Below, one piece after another: positions 5,771 through 12,763 of a stretch of DNA of 42,957 bases. The position numbers and the translations under genes are program-made. Below the pieces are notes generated by a model. It had not been told where the DNA came from, did not search any database, and worked only from the letters and a program-made list of their open reading frames with translations. Source of the DNA: a virus; IMG/VR virus record IMGVR_UViG_3300021420_000068, positions 1 through 42,957 of that record; one strand, given 5' to 3'. Within the stretch, counting starts at the first letter, position 1. The number at the start of each line of letters is the position of its first letter.

Positions 5771-6132
5771 GGGTTAGCCCTGCGGTTCGCGCGCTGTTCT
5801 TTCCTGGTGGCCCACCGAACATTGCCCGGTTCGTAGTTGCCGTCATTGTCCGGGTAGCGATCCAGAGAATGTTGCGGACTTGGCTTCCGCCCAACGTCGG
5901 CTAGAAAGTTCTTGTAGTCCGCAAGCCAACGCTCACAAATCCTGACACCCCGGCCGTAATAATGCTTGTAGGCCGGACGCACGGTAGGGTTGGGGCAACA
6001 TCGAGCTTTCATGTTGCGCCACGCCCGATATTCTGCCGTGTGGTCAGCATAGCTTTTCCCAGCATCACCATGCTTTTGGTGGGTTCTTTTAACGTATGGA
6101 TGTAGGTCTTTCTCAGTAGCGTAATTTGTCAT
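5767..6132 (-). CDS. HNH-type endonuclease-like protein (121 aa)
   Basis: The second half carries the pattern HSLDRYPDNDGNYEPGN followed by RWATRKEQ, typical of short phage HNH or AP2-linked endonucleases. The first half holds YRAWRNMKARC and YYGRGVRICERW, the usual N-terminal block of that group. Such genes are often mobile on their own (homing-type). It fills the gap between the GcrA-like and the PD-(D/E)XK genes without disturbing either, so a regular member of the operon is also possible. Activity not shown. Confidence 0.7.
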   Translation of the reverse strand: MTNYATEKDLHPYVKRTHQKHGDAGKSYADHTAEYRAWRNMKARCCPNPTVRPAYKHYYGRGVRICERWLADYKNFLADVGRKPSPQHSLDRYPDNDGNYEPGNVRWATRKEQRANRRANP

Positions 6133-6138
6133 CGATCT

Positions 6139-6579
6139 TCACGTGTTGAGTGAACGCAGCAGGTGGAAGCCGCAATAGGGCCGGTTTTCGTATCGCGCGT
6201 TTCCACAAAAGGTAAACGGCCCGTCGCCGTGCGCCCACCGGCAGCCGTCGTCGTCGCAAACCTGCAGCAGGGTCAAGTCCTTTGGCAACGGTTCTTCAAG
6301 TAAAATATCAGGTTTGCGCGGCACCGACTTTGGCTTCGGTTTGGCCCCCACCCTGCGCGTCGGCAGGTATTTGGGCTTTGACGAGTCCTTCGAAACCCGG
6401 TTCAACGGATTACTCAACCCCAGCCTCCTTGCCTTGCCGCAGACCCCGCATCGCGTGTAATCGGTGGTGAACTCGCGGTTCAGTATCTTCACCATCATCC
6501 CATAAGACAAACTGTGCGTCGCTACCAGCGCGGCCAGGCGCTCCTCATGCATTTTCGGCCAGCGGGTTTCTGATCCCAT
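6139..6579 (-). CDS. gcrA-like: GcrA-like cell-cycle regulator homologue (146 aa)
   Basis: GcrA binds sigma70 of RNA polymerase and stimulates promoters that carry CcrM-methylated GANTC sites in alphaproteobacteria. This protein has the same two-part plan. The N-terminal part has MHEERLAALVATHSLSYGMM and a ...CGKARRLGLS helix, the DNA-binding half. A basic Pro/Lys linker follows. The C-terminal part has CRWAHGDGPFTFCGNARYEN then RPYCGFH, matching the Cys/Trp/His sigma-contact half. ATG at 6579 is set 8 nt behind GGAGG; starts at 6582, 6585 or 6603 are possible. It follows the Cro-like gene by coupled overlap. Likely role: steering host polymerase to phage or cell-cycle promoters. Confidence 0.82.
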   Translation of the reverse strand: MGSETRWPKMHEERLAALVATHSLSYGMMVKILNREFTTDYTRCGVCGKARRLGLSNPLNRVSKDSSKPKYLPTRRVGAKPKPKSVPRKPDILLEEPLPKDLTLLQVCDDDGCRWAHGDGPFTFCGNARYENRPYCGFHLLRSLNT

Positions 6580-6581
6580 CA

Positions 6582-6827
6582 TCATCGCCTCCATGTCCGC
6601 CACGGGAGGGGCTGGCTATCGTTCAGGCCAAGGGGCGGCCATTTCAGAAACAGCGGGATATCCTCGATCGCCTCCATGAACTTCTCTTCGTCGAGCACGA
6701 ACCGGGCCAGCACCTCACCGCGCCCACGGGCTGTTTGTTGACGCGGTGAGGCCTGACCAACCGCCGGGAACCGGGAGGGAAGGCCGGCGGGAGCTGGCAT
6801 GAACGGGTTGGGAAGTTTTGATGTCAT
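6582..6827 (-). CDS. Small hypothetical protein (81 aa)
   Basis: The N-terminal half is Pro/Arg-rich and probably unstructured; the C-terminal half has an acidic helix (LDEEKFMEAIEDI) and ends Trp-rich. No family is recognised. ATG at 6827 overlaps the stop of the Cro-like gene (ATGA), and its own stop overlaps the start region of the GcrA-like gene. Its place between two regulators suggests a regulatory role, but nothing in the sequence shows one. Confidence 0.5.
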   Translation of the reverse strand: MTSKLPNPFMPAPAGLPSRFPAVGQASPRQQTARGRGEVLARFVLDEEKFMEAIEDIPLFLKWPPLGLNDSQPLPWRTWRR

Positions 6828-7033
6828 GGTTGAACATCCTGTTCCAGGTTGATGAAATCGTTGGCGGTTACCTGACCATCCGTCGCCTCGAAGATACGCC
6901 GGGCCAGGTCGCGCTTGGGCCAAGGCGCCTTTTCCTCGCAAAGCTGGGTGATCCGGCTCGGGCTGACTCCGATCCTAGCGGCGAACTCAACCTTCTTGAT
7001 CCGGTTGAAATGGATATAGTCGCGAAGTTTCAT
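6824..7033 (-). CDS. Cro/YdaS-type helix-turn-helix regulator (69 aa)
   Basis: A compact HTH of the Cro/XRE class is clear: KKVEFAARIGVSPSRITQLC at about residues 13-32, with a following PWPKRDLARRIFEATDGQV that is usual for YdaS/Cro-like phage repressors. It has no C-terminal cleavage domain, so it is Cro-like and not CI/LexA-like. It starts 85 bp from the divergent recombination operon, with an inverted repeat between them (7070-7096). It is the first gene of the leftward operon. Likely it represses one or both divergent promoters. Confidence 0.8.
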   Translation of the reverse strand: MKLRDYIHFNRIKKVEFAARIGVSPSRITQLCEEKAPWPKRDLARRIFEATDGQVTANDFINLEQDVQP

Positions 7034-7069
7034 TTTTTGAATCTATCAGCAAAAAAAATAAGCGCAAGT

Positions 7070-7096
7070 CGAATTTTTCTCTTGTAAAGAAATTCG
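7070..7096. promoter_or_regulatory. Inverted repeat between divergent operons, candidate operator
   Basis: CGAATTT (7070-7076) and AAATTCG (7090-7096) are perfect inverted 7-mers with centres two helical turns apart (20 bp). They lie in the 84-bp gap between the Cro-like gene and the recombination operon. TTTACA on the minus strand and TTGTAA on the plus strand overlap the spacer as possible -35 boxes. A GAATC (GANTC) site is at 7039-7043. Operator function is inferred. Confidence 0.45.
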
Positions 7097-7117
7097 CGCG
7101 CGCTTAAGGTAACGACC

Positions 7118-7231
7118 ATGAGACACGATTACGAAGTCGATACCGTGCTGCTTGCCTTCTGGGCCGTCATCCTGCTGTCGGCGCTGATCTGGTTCGGGGC
7201 ATGGGTCGCAGTATGGGGGATATTCGAATGA
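7118..7231 (+). CDS. Small membrane protein (37 aa)
   Basis: This gene codes for MRHDYEVDTV followed by a single membrane segment of about 22 residues (LLAFWAVILLSALIWFGAW) and a short tail. AAGG lies 8 nt before ATG at 7118. Its stop overlaps the next start (ATGA). It is the first gene of the rightward recombination operon. A one-span early phage protein may act on the host envelope, for example in exclusion; nothing more specific can be said. Confidence 0.55.
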   Translation: MRHDYEVDTVLLAFWAVILLSALIWFGAWVAVWGIFE

Positions 7232-7413
7232 ACCAACAGCAAGCGCTGGCGCTGGCCAAGGTGATCGGCTGCTTGGAGGGCATCGTCGAGGCTGGGCTGT
7301 TCTCCTCCAGCGACGCCGAATTGGAGGTCCGAATCATCATCGCGGAGGCCCTGGCGGCATTTGATCTGCCGGGCAGGCACGAGCTGAACAACATGCCGAG
7401 GTTGCCACAATGA
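7228..7413 (+). CDS. Small hypothetical protein (61 aa)
   Basis: An acidic helical protein: a Gln/Ala/Leu N-terminal helix, then CLEGIVEAGLFSSSD, then a second helix (LEVRIIIAEALAAF). No family is recognised. ATG at 7228 overlaps the stop of the membrane-protein gene, and its stop overlaps the exonuclease start, so it is co-translated with the exonuclease. Confidence 0.55.
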   Translation: MNQQQALALAKVIGCLEGIVEAGLFSSSDAELEVRIIIAEALAAFDLPGRHELNNMPRLPQ

Positions 7414-8306
7414 GAATTGAAAAACCGGGAATCTATCGCGGCGTTTCGCCGGCCGACTATTTTCAAGACCCGTGCCCCGAACCGTCGCTAACGCAGTCGA
7501 TCGCCAAGGTATTGCTGGAGCGCTCGCCCATGCACGCGTGGACGGAGCACCCGCGGCTAAATCCTCATTGGGAAGAGGACAATGACAAGAAATTCGATCT
7601 AGGCAACGTCGCGCACGCGCTGATGCTGGGTCGTGGCAAGGACTTCGAAATCCTGCCGTTCTTGGACTACCGCACCAAGGCGGCGCAGGAGGCACGGGTG
7701 GCAGCGCATGACGCCGGCAAGGTTGCTATTCTGCAGCATCAGTTTGAGCAGGCTTCCGACATGGTTGCATCTGCTGTCGATCAACTCGCAAGCCACGAAG
7801 ATAGCGACGCCTTCGACAACGGTTGCCCCGAGGTGATGATCGCATGGCAGGAAGGTGGCATCTGGTGCCGCTCGCTGGTCGACTTCTTGACTGACGATCT
7901 GAGAAACATTACCGACTATAAGACCAAAGGGGTATCGGTCGCGCCGCATGTGATCGGAATGCACGCCGCAAACGATGGTTGGCACATCCAAGCAAACTTT
8001 ATTTACCGTGGCCTCAATAGCCTTGATCCTGGCGGCATGGGCAAGCGTCGCTTCCGCTTTATCGCACAGGAAACCGAGCCTCCCTATGCACTGACCGTCA
8101 TGCACATTGACGATCACTGGATGCTGATGGGCCACAAGCAGGTGGACATAGCGACCGCGACCTGGCGCCGCTGCATAAAAAACGATTTGTGGCCCGGCTA
8201 CCCCGCCAAGGGCATCGTGCCGGAATTCCCCGGCTATAAGGAAAAGTTATGGCTCGATCGCGAACTCAGCGGCGAGTTTGACCCAACGGTGCAGATGGCG
8301 GGCTGA
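7410..8306 (+). CDS. RecE/DUF3799-type PD-(D/E)XK exodeoxyribonuclease (298 aa)
   Basis: The N-terminus GIYRGVSPADY, PSLTQSIAKVLLERSPMHAW and HPRLNP, then FDLGNVAHALMLG, is the signature of exodeoxyribonuclease VIII-like (DUF3799) phage nucleases. Catalytic candidates are His69, Glu141, Asp158 in SLVDFL and Asp169-x-Lys171 in TDYKTK. Such enzymes chew one strand of a duplex from a DNA end to leave ssDNA for annealing. The next gene is a RecA-fold ATPase of the annealing type, so the two form a recombination module for end repair or replication. It begins with ATGA overlap on the preceding small gene. Confidence 0.88.
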   Translation: MRIEKPGIYRGVSPADYFQDPCPEPSLTQSIAKVLLERSPMHAWTEHPRLNPHWEEDNDKKFDLGNVAHALMLGRGKDFEILPFLDYRTKAAQEARVAAHDAGKVAILQHQFEQASDMVASAVDQLASHEDSDAFDNGCPEVMIAWQEGGIWCRSLVDFLTDDLRNITDYKTKGVSVAPHVIGMHAANDGWHIQANFIYRGLNSLDPGGMGKRRFRFIAQETEPPYALTVMHIDDHWMLMGHKQVDIATATWRRCIKNDLWPGYPAKGIVPEFPGYKEKLWLDRELSGEFDPTVQMAG

Positions 8307-8307
8307 T

Positions 8308-9195
8308 ATGACCTACACTTTCCGGACTGCGCGCCGCAGCGAGGCCAAGCCGCTGATCGGGCTGTACGCCGAATCAGGTTGCGGGAAAACTTGGTCCGCG
8401 TTGCTACTCGCCCGCGGCTTTGCCGGCCCGCAAGGCAAGATCGGCATGATAGAAACGGAAGGAGGCCGCGGTGAGGCTTATGTCGGACGTGATCCTGTCG
8501 GTGATTATCTTGTTTGTCCTATTAGGGGAAGTTTTGCGCCAGCGGCATATGGCGATGCAATCACCGCGGCGGAAGAAGCGGCGCTGGACGTGCTGATCAT
8601 CGACTCAGCGAGTCATGAGTGGGAAGGCGCTGGCGGCGTGCTGTCGATGGCGGCGGAGAATCAGGCCAACGGAGTCAAAGGCGTCTTGGTATGGCAAAAA
8701 CCAAAGATAGAGCACCAAAGACATTTTATGTTGCGGCTTATGCAAACCCCTATCCCGCTGGTCATCGTGTGTATGAGGGCCAAATATCCTATGGTGCAAG
8801 TACCTGGGAAGTCGGAATGGTCCCGGTCGACGCAACTGGAGCCGAAGCAGGCCGACGATATTTTATTCGAGATGATGATCCACGGCTGGATTGATCAGGC
8901 TCATAACCTGCACGTCACCAAATACACGCTGCCGGAGCTGGCGAGCGTGATGGAGGACGGCAAGCCGATCACGCTGGAAACCGGGCAGAGGCTGGCGGCA
9001 TGGGCACGCGGCGAGGAGGGGACTAGAAAGATCGATGACTTCATAGAGTGGGATACCAAACTGCAGACTGCAGCCCACAACGGCATCGACGCTCTGGCTG
9101 CCGAATGGAAACTTGTGCCGCGGCATCTGCAGACCGCGCTGAAATCCAATCTAGACACCATCCACAAGCCGGCTGCGGCAAAGGTGGCAGCATAA
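8308..9195 (+). CDS. Sak4-like RecA-fold ATPase, AAA_24 type (295 aa)
   Basis: A Walker A is present at about residues 21-28 (AESGCGKT) and a Walker B at about 94-99 (DVLIID), followed by an SASHEWEG segment. The first part (KPLIGLYAESGCGKTWSALLLARG) is typical of phage AAA_24 ATPases, of which Sak4 is the best-known. Sak4-type proteins stimulate single-strand annealing. The partner nuclease lies immediately upstream (one base between the genes). ATG at 8308 is chosen over one at 8278 inside the nuclease gene. No SSB gene is seen beside it, although Sak4 proteins often work with one. Confidence 0.82.
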   Translation: MTYTFRTARRSEAKPLIGLYAESGCGKTWSALLLARGFAGPQGKIGMIETEGGRGEAYVGRDPVGDYLVCPIRGSFAPAAYGDAITAAEEAALDVLIIDSASHEWEGAGGVLSMAAENQANGVKGVLVWQKPKIEHQRHFMLRLMQTPIPLVIVCMRAKYPMVQVPGKSEWSRSTQLEPKQADDILFEMMIHGWIDQAHNLHVTKYTLPELASVMEDGKPITLETGQRLAAWARGEEGTRKIDDFIEWDTKLQTAAHNGIDALAAEWKLVPRHLQTALKSNLDTIHKPAAAKVAA

Positions 9196-9211
9196 CTACA
9201 GGGAGTTTGTC

Positions 9212-9487
9212 ATGCTCTATGATCCAAGACGGGACGTGCAATCCGATCCGCTGCTGGTCACGACCCTGATCGCCTGGCTGGAAACGCAGCCACCGGATGA
9301 ACTGTATTGTTTCAGCGACAAGACGGATTGCCTAATTGCGCAATACGGCGCCGCGCATGGTAGGCGTGGCTGGGATAATCTCACCTGTGTCGATCTGACC
9401 TGGTTGGGTTTTTATAACATCGCCGTCGGCGAGCCCTGGACGTTCGGTGGTGCGCTGGAACGCGCCCGTGCGGAGGTTAGTCGGTGA
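9212..9487 (+). CDS. Hypothetical protein (91 aa)
   Basis: No family is recognised. The 91-residue product has an N-terminal helix (LLVTTLIAWLETQPP), a Cys/Asp-rich turn (YCFSDKTDC), and an aromatic part (WLGFYNIAVGEPWTFGG). It looks like a small alpha/beta protein. GGGAG lies 7 nt before ATG at 9212. Its stop overlaps the next start. It may be an accessory of the recombination module. Confidence 0.5.
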   Translation: MLYDPRRDVQSDPLLVTTLIAWLETQPPDELYCFSDKTDCLIAQYGAAHGRRGWDNLTCVDLTWLGFYNIAVGEPWTFGGALERARAEVSR

Positions 9488-10020
9488 TGTCATCCCCTGA
9501 AACAGAACATGAAGCGATCCGGCGTCTCCGAGCCTCGGTGACGGGCGACGATCCAACATTGGAATTTGGCGATCATAGCCCCTTTGACGACATTCGGGTT
9601 TTACTGGCTGAGTATGATCGTCTCTGTTCTGCCCAAAAACACGCGCCGGTCGCGTGGCTATACGAATCTTGGAACGGCGAGGACGATTGGAGCAAGCACA
9701 TTACCTTTGAAAAACCAGAGGGCGAGAAGTGGCAGCGCAATATCGTCGCGCTGTATCCCGGTCCTGTTGCATCGACGAACAGTCCAACCGTGTACGAGAT
9801 GGTCAGAGAGGCCTATGCGAACGGGTTTGAGGACGGGAAGTTAGCGCATAAAACGCCGCCAGCTATTCTTTCATCGACTGATCGGCCCGAGATCATTCCG
9901 CCATCGGCCGACATTCCGACCCGCGAGCAGATACGGGATGCACTGGAAAAGCAATACGGCAAGCCTGTTCCTCATACTGACAGCGCTGTGGCGCGCCCAA
10001 ACAGGACCGAAGGTAAGTGA
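9487..10020 (+). CDS. Hypothetical protein (177 aa)
   Basis: The central part (PVAWLYESW, then VALYPGP) is of a kind often seen in phage hypothetical proteins. The C-terminal third is Pro-rich and basic. No catalytic motif is seen. ATG at 9487 (TGATG overlap) is given; GTG at 9484 adds one residue. The reading frame continues after its TGA for 35 sense codons with a Cys pair (see 10021-10128). Confidence 0.5.
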   Translation: MSSPETEHEAIRRLRASVTGDDPTLEFGDHSPFDDIRVLLAEYDRLCSAQKHAPVAWLYESWNGEDDWSKHITFEKPEGEKWQRNIVALYPGPVASTNSPTVYEMVREAYANGFEDGKLAHKTPPAILSSTDRPEIIPPSADIPTREQIRDALEKQYGKPVPHTDSAVARPNRTEGK

Positions 10021-10128
10021 CTGCCTATTACAACGAGAATCGACCTTGACGGGAAATGGCGCTGCCAAAAGTGCGGCAACCCGGTTGATATGGCATCCGT
10101 TGCCCGATCTGGTGCGAAGGAAAGATGA
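10021..10128 (+). other. In-frame 35-codon extension after TGA with a Cys-x2-Cys-Gly motif
   Basis: The frame of the preceding gene stays open after its TGA stop. It encodes a short peptide with GKWRCQKCGNPVD, a credible zinc-knuckle, and ends with TGA at 10126. No ATG, GTG or TTG start lies ahead of the motif; only CTG, ATT or ATC could serve. GAAGG is placed about 6 nt before CTG. It may be a stop-readthrough tail, a non-canonical small gene or a remnant. Confidence 0.3.
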
Positions 10129-10134
10129 TATTCC

Positions 10135-10332
10135 ATGCCAAAAACCTTTCACGGCTGGTGCGTGATGATCGCGTTCCTCGGCGCGTTCTTCCTGCCATAC
10201 CTGTTCGTGATCCTGACGGTTCATGGTTGCACCCCGTATGAAAAAACCGCCGATGAGACCAACTGGCACCGCTGCATGAGGCAGGCCACGGACCCGATCG
10301 GACGCGACGACAAGTGCCGGGATTTGCAGTAG
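10135..10332 (+). CDS. Small membrane protein, Cys-containing (65 aa)
   Basis: One membrane segment (about residues 8-30: CVMIAFLGAFFLPYLFVIL) is followed by a polar domain with three Cys and several His/Asp residues (HGCTP, HRCMRQ, DDKCRD). The segment could act as a signal anchor with the Cys domain outside the membrane. It is the last gene of the rightward operon and ends 8 nt from the stop of the convergent gene at 10341. No family is recognised. Confidence 0.5.
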   Translation: MPKTFHGWCVMIAFLGAFFLPYLFVILTVHGCTPYEKTADETNWHRCMRQATDPIGRDDKCRDLQ

Positions 10333-10340
10333 CCGCGCCG

Positions 10341-11075
10341 CTAGTGAGGCGGCAAATGAGAGATATAGGTCATCACGGCGACCAGAAACGCCGCCGCAGC
10401 AATTGCGACGCCGGCTACTCCCAATAACATCGCCCGGCTATCGGATGAATCGACTCGACCCTCGCCGCGGGCGGATGTCATGCCGGCGGTGCGGTTTTCC
10501 ATCGCGGTCATGCGGTCCTTCAGGTCGCCTAGGCCACCGGCGAGGTTAGCGGTCTTGGTGTCGATGATGTTGATCATGGCATCGATCTGCTTGGTGAACC
10601 CCGCCTCGATTTTTGCCGTGGCTTCCTTGGCGGCCGCGAACGCCGCGTCCACCGCCAGCTTGGTGTCACCGGCGCGCTGGTCGGTACGGGTGTCGCGCTC
10701 CGAGAATTGTGCCGCAACACCTAGAAAGCGTTCGGTGGTGACGGCAGCCAGTTCCTCCACCTTGGACAGCATCAGCGCGTGCAGGTGCTCGATCTGCTCC
10801 CTCACCTTGTCGTCGCGCACGTCGACCGCCTTGTGAACTCCCTTCAGGTCTTCATCGGTGCCATCGAGGCGGGTTTCGAGCAGTTCGCGCAGCGCCGTGA
10901 TCTGGCGGTCGACGGTGGTCGGCACCCGCGTCAGGTCGGCCTGAAACAGGTCTTGCGCCTTTTCCTGCGCGTCGAGCCGGGCGACAATCACCTGGACTGC
11001 GGCGTCAATGGCCTTGTCGATCGCCGCTTGGGTGATCTGGGATGGGTTCGGCAGCGGGTTGGTATCGGCTGCCAT
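10341..11075 (-). CDS. Coiled-coil protein with C-terminal membrane anchor (244 aa)
   Basis: The body (about residues 15-215) is a long charged helix with heptad character (VIVARLDAQEKAQD, LKGVHKAVDVRDD, KVEELAAVTTERF). The last 30 residues hold one membrane segment (LLGVAGVAIAAAAFLVAVMTYI) and a short HLPPH tail. It is therefore tail-anchored. ATG at 11075 with AGGG upstream is chosen. It is the last gene of the late region, right after the lysis genes. It may be a spanin-like or envelope-linked lysis factor; no spanin family is recognised. Confidence 0.6.
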   Translation of the reverse strand: MAADTNPLPNPSQITQAAIDKAIDAAVQVIVARLDAQEKAQDLFQADLTRVPTTVDRQITALRELLETRLDGTDEDLKGVHKAVDVRDDKVREQIEHLHALMLSKVEELAAVTTERFLGVAAQFSERDTRTDQRAGDTKLAVDAAFAAAKEATAKIEAGFTKQIDAMINIIDTKTANLAGGLGDLKDRMTAMENRTAGMTSARGEGRVDSSDSRAMLLGVAGVAIAAAAFLVAVMTYISHLPPH

Positions 11076-11079
11076 TGCC

Positions 11080-11445
11080 CTAGCGGTGGCGCCGCCCTTG
11101 CACGAAATGCCCGTTGATCGGGACACCGTTGACGGAGGGCCATGCCGCGCCGCGCAGCCTGCCGGACGCCGCGGGCACTACCGCCGCGCAGATTGAGGCC
11201 GCCACCTGGTTGATGATGGTAACAACCGACGCCGAGCCCGGAATGAAGGTGGCGACAATGGCCGCCACGGTCGCCTCGGTCGGCTGGAAACCACAGATTT
11301 TTACGGCCAGCGCCTGGATGTTGGCGATCTCGGTGGCGATCGGCTGGCCGGTGATCGGGTCGGTCCCCGGAGCCGTGCCTGTGGTAGCGCAGCCGCCGAG
11401 CAGCAGGCTGCCGGCAACTGCCACACTTGCGAGAAATCTCCTCAT
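11080..11445 (-). CDS. Lipoprotein (121 aa)
   Basis: The N-terminus MRRFLASVAVAGSLLLGGC has a basic start, a hydrophobic core and a clear lipobox (LLGGC, Cys19). The mature part is small, with two further Cys and an Ala/Val-rich helix (EATVAAIVATFI). It would be lipid-anchored to the outer or inner membrane. It sits in the lysis region, so an outer-membrane spanin role is possible; its C-terminus does not show a classic spanin coiled coil. ATG at 11445 overlaps the preceding stop (ATGA). Confidence 0.65.
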   Translation of the reverse strand: MRRFLASVAVAGSLLLGGCATTGTAPGTDPITGQPIATEIANIQALAVKICGFQPTEATVAAIVATFIPGSASVVTIINQVAASICAAVVPAASGRLRGAAWPSVNGVPINGHFVQGRRHR

Positions 11446-11642
11446 GGGTTTTTCCTCTTTGGTTTGGCGGCTGGTTTCATCGGGCCGGGTCCGGGCGCGT
11501 TGAGTGCCGCGGTCAGAACTTCGGCGACCACGGTTCTCACCTCGTCGTCGCTGATCATGTGGCCCCACACCGAGGCGTCGGCGACGGCACGCGCGGCGTC
11601 GAACCCTGCGGATAGCTGGGCGAAGGTCGGTTCTACCATCAT
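11442..11642 (-). CDS. Small hypothetical protein (66 aa)
   Basis: A short helical protein with an acidic N-terminal part and a Lys/Pro tail (KPAAKPKRKNP). GGGAG is placed 7 nt before the first of two ATG codons (11642, 11639). No family is recognised. It lies between the cysteine peptidase and the lipoprotein and is overlapped by the latter (ATGA), so it belongs to the lysis-region operon. Confidence 0.5.
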   Translation of the reverse strand: MMVEPTFAQLSAGFDAARAVADASVWGHMISDDEVRTVVAEVLTAALNAPGPGPMKPAAKPKRKNP

Positions 11643-11643
11643 G

Positions 11644-12402
11644 TCATGCTCCCATATTAGCGGCGTAGGCACGCAGCGCGGTTGCATCGAATCCTTCCGG
11701 TGAAAGACCTTTTGCATCGAGAATGTCAAGGGAAAGGTAGGCCCTGGCCTCATCGCTGTAGCGCTCATAGAAGGCTTGCGTCATCTCCTGGGCGGTGCCC
11801 CAGGTGATCACCACGACGTTGCCGGTGACGATGCGGCCCACCGCCGGAATGAAGTGACCGCCCTCGATTTTGGTACCTTCTTCGACCGTCCACGGCACCC
11901 CGAGGTCGTTCTGCGCCATTGCGCTCTTGGGTAGTTCGATGCCGATGCCGCAGCCGCCGAACAGGTAGGTAGCAAGAACCATCTGGTCCCAATCTCCGAT
12001 TGCCAGCGAGACGTGGCAATCGATCTTGTGGCGAGAGGTGATGTTGACAGCATCGCGTATCCCGGTCGTGCGCCAGTATTCGGCGCCGGCCTGCATGTCG
12101 GTGCCCTGGTCGGTGGCGTCGGTGTAGGCAAAGCCGGTCACCGCGGCATAGTCGGAGAGCACATCGGCGGTGGTGATTCGGACCCGCGGCCGGCCGCCCA
12201 TCAGCGACCAGGCATATTCCAGATGTGCCGCTCCGGCCCAGACACAATCACCCCACTGGTCGTTGCCGAGCATGTGCCATTCGTCGACTAAACCCTGGTG
12301 CCCGAAGGTTGCTGGCGGCACCGGCAGGTTCGGCGCATAAAAGAAATCCCTGAAAGCCAGGGTGGTGGAGGCGCGGGCCGGTTTTTTGCCGAGCTTTTTC
12401 AC
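11644..12402 (-). CDS. Papain-like cysteine peptidase homologue (252 aa)
   Basis: A Cys-His pair in papain order is visible: Cys53 in QWGDCVWAGAAH (active-site helix pattern) and His183 in GGHFIPAVG, followed by VVVITWGT where papains have Asn-Ser-Trp-Gly. The Asn seems to be replaced by Thr200. No signal peptide is seen. It is encoded between holin and small lysis-region genes. It may cut peptide cross-links of the wall, or may process virion proteins. GTG at 12402 overlaps the holin stop (GTGA). The fold is assigned by motif and is fairly likely; the substrate is inferred. Confidence 0.6.
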   Translation of the reverse strand: MKKLGKKPARASTTLAFRDFFYAPNLPVPPATFGHQGLVDEWHMLGNDQWGDCVWAGAAHLEYAWSLMGGRPRVRITTADVLSDYAAVTGFAYTDATDQGTDMQAGAEYWRTTGIRDAVNITSRHKIDCHVSLAIGDWDQMVLATYLFGGCGIGIELPKSAMAQNDLGVPWTVEEGTKIEGGHFIPAVGRIVTGNVVVITWGTAQEMTQAFYERYSDEARAYLSLDILDAKGLSPEGFDATALRAYAANMGA

Positions 12403-12749
12403 TTGGTTTTTCCTGCCCCGGTTCGCAACACCCTGATCTGTTCCTCCGCCGAGCCATCGACCACGGTGGTGTTGCCCGGCATCTTCATCGCCAGATCATG
12501 TCCGGCCGGCGTGTTGTTGACGATGATCGCCTGTACTGGCGATTCCGGGTTCTTGGCCAGCGTATCGACCACAGCCACCGCGTTGGTGTCGGTGTGGGTG
12601 AACATGCCCCAGATCAGCGGGATCGCCGAAGCCACTACCCCGCCCCACATCTCCAGGTTCGATGAGCTGGCATATCCGTGAGCGATGATGAAAGGCCCGA
12701 AAGTAGCGATCAGCCAGCGGACGAAAGCCTTGGACTGTTCGGCGTTCAT
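12399..12749 (-). CDS. Putative holin (116 aa)
   Basis: The N-terminal half resembles the holins found next to GH108 endolysins in alphaproteobacterial phages: NAEQSKAFVRWLIATFGPFI, a polar turn, and a second hydrophobic segment (WGGVVASAIPLIWGMF). The C-terminal half is soluble. ATG at 12749 has AAGGG about 9 nt upstream; ATG at 12767, six codons earlier, overlaps the endolysin stop and would give a dual start, a known way of timing lysis. It lies directly behind the endolysin gene. Confidence 0.7.
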   Translation of the reverse strand: MNAEQSKAFVRWLIATFGPFIIAHGYASSSNLEMWGGVVASAIPLIWGMFTHTDTNAVAVVDTLAKNPESPVQAIIVNNTPAGHDLAMKMPGNTTVVDGSAEEQIRVLRTGAGKTK

Positions 12750-12763
12750 GACGATCATCCCTT

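Noticed and set aside
8619-8894. A 91-codon frame with protein-like composition inside the Sak4-like gene
   Set aside because: It lies wholly within a well-supported ATPase gene in another frame and has no separate ribosome site or spacing; taken as a shadow.
10325-10355. Hairpin GCCGC-TAGTGAG-GCGGC between convergent genes as a terminator
   Set aside because: The stem is only five pairs and no T-run follows on either strand.
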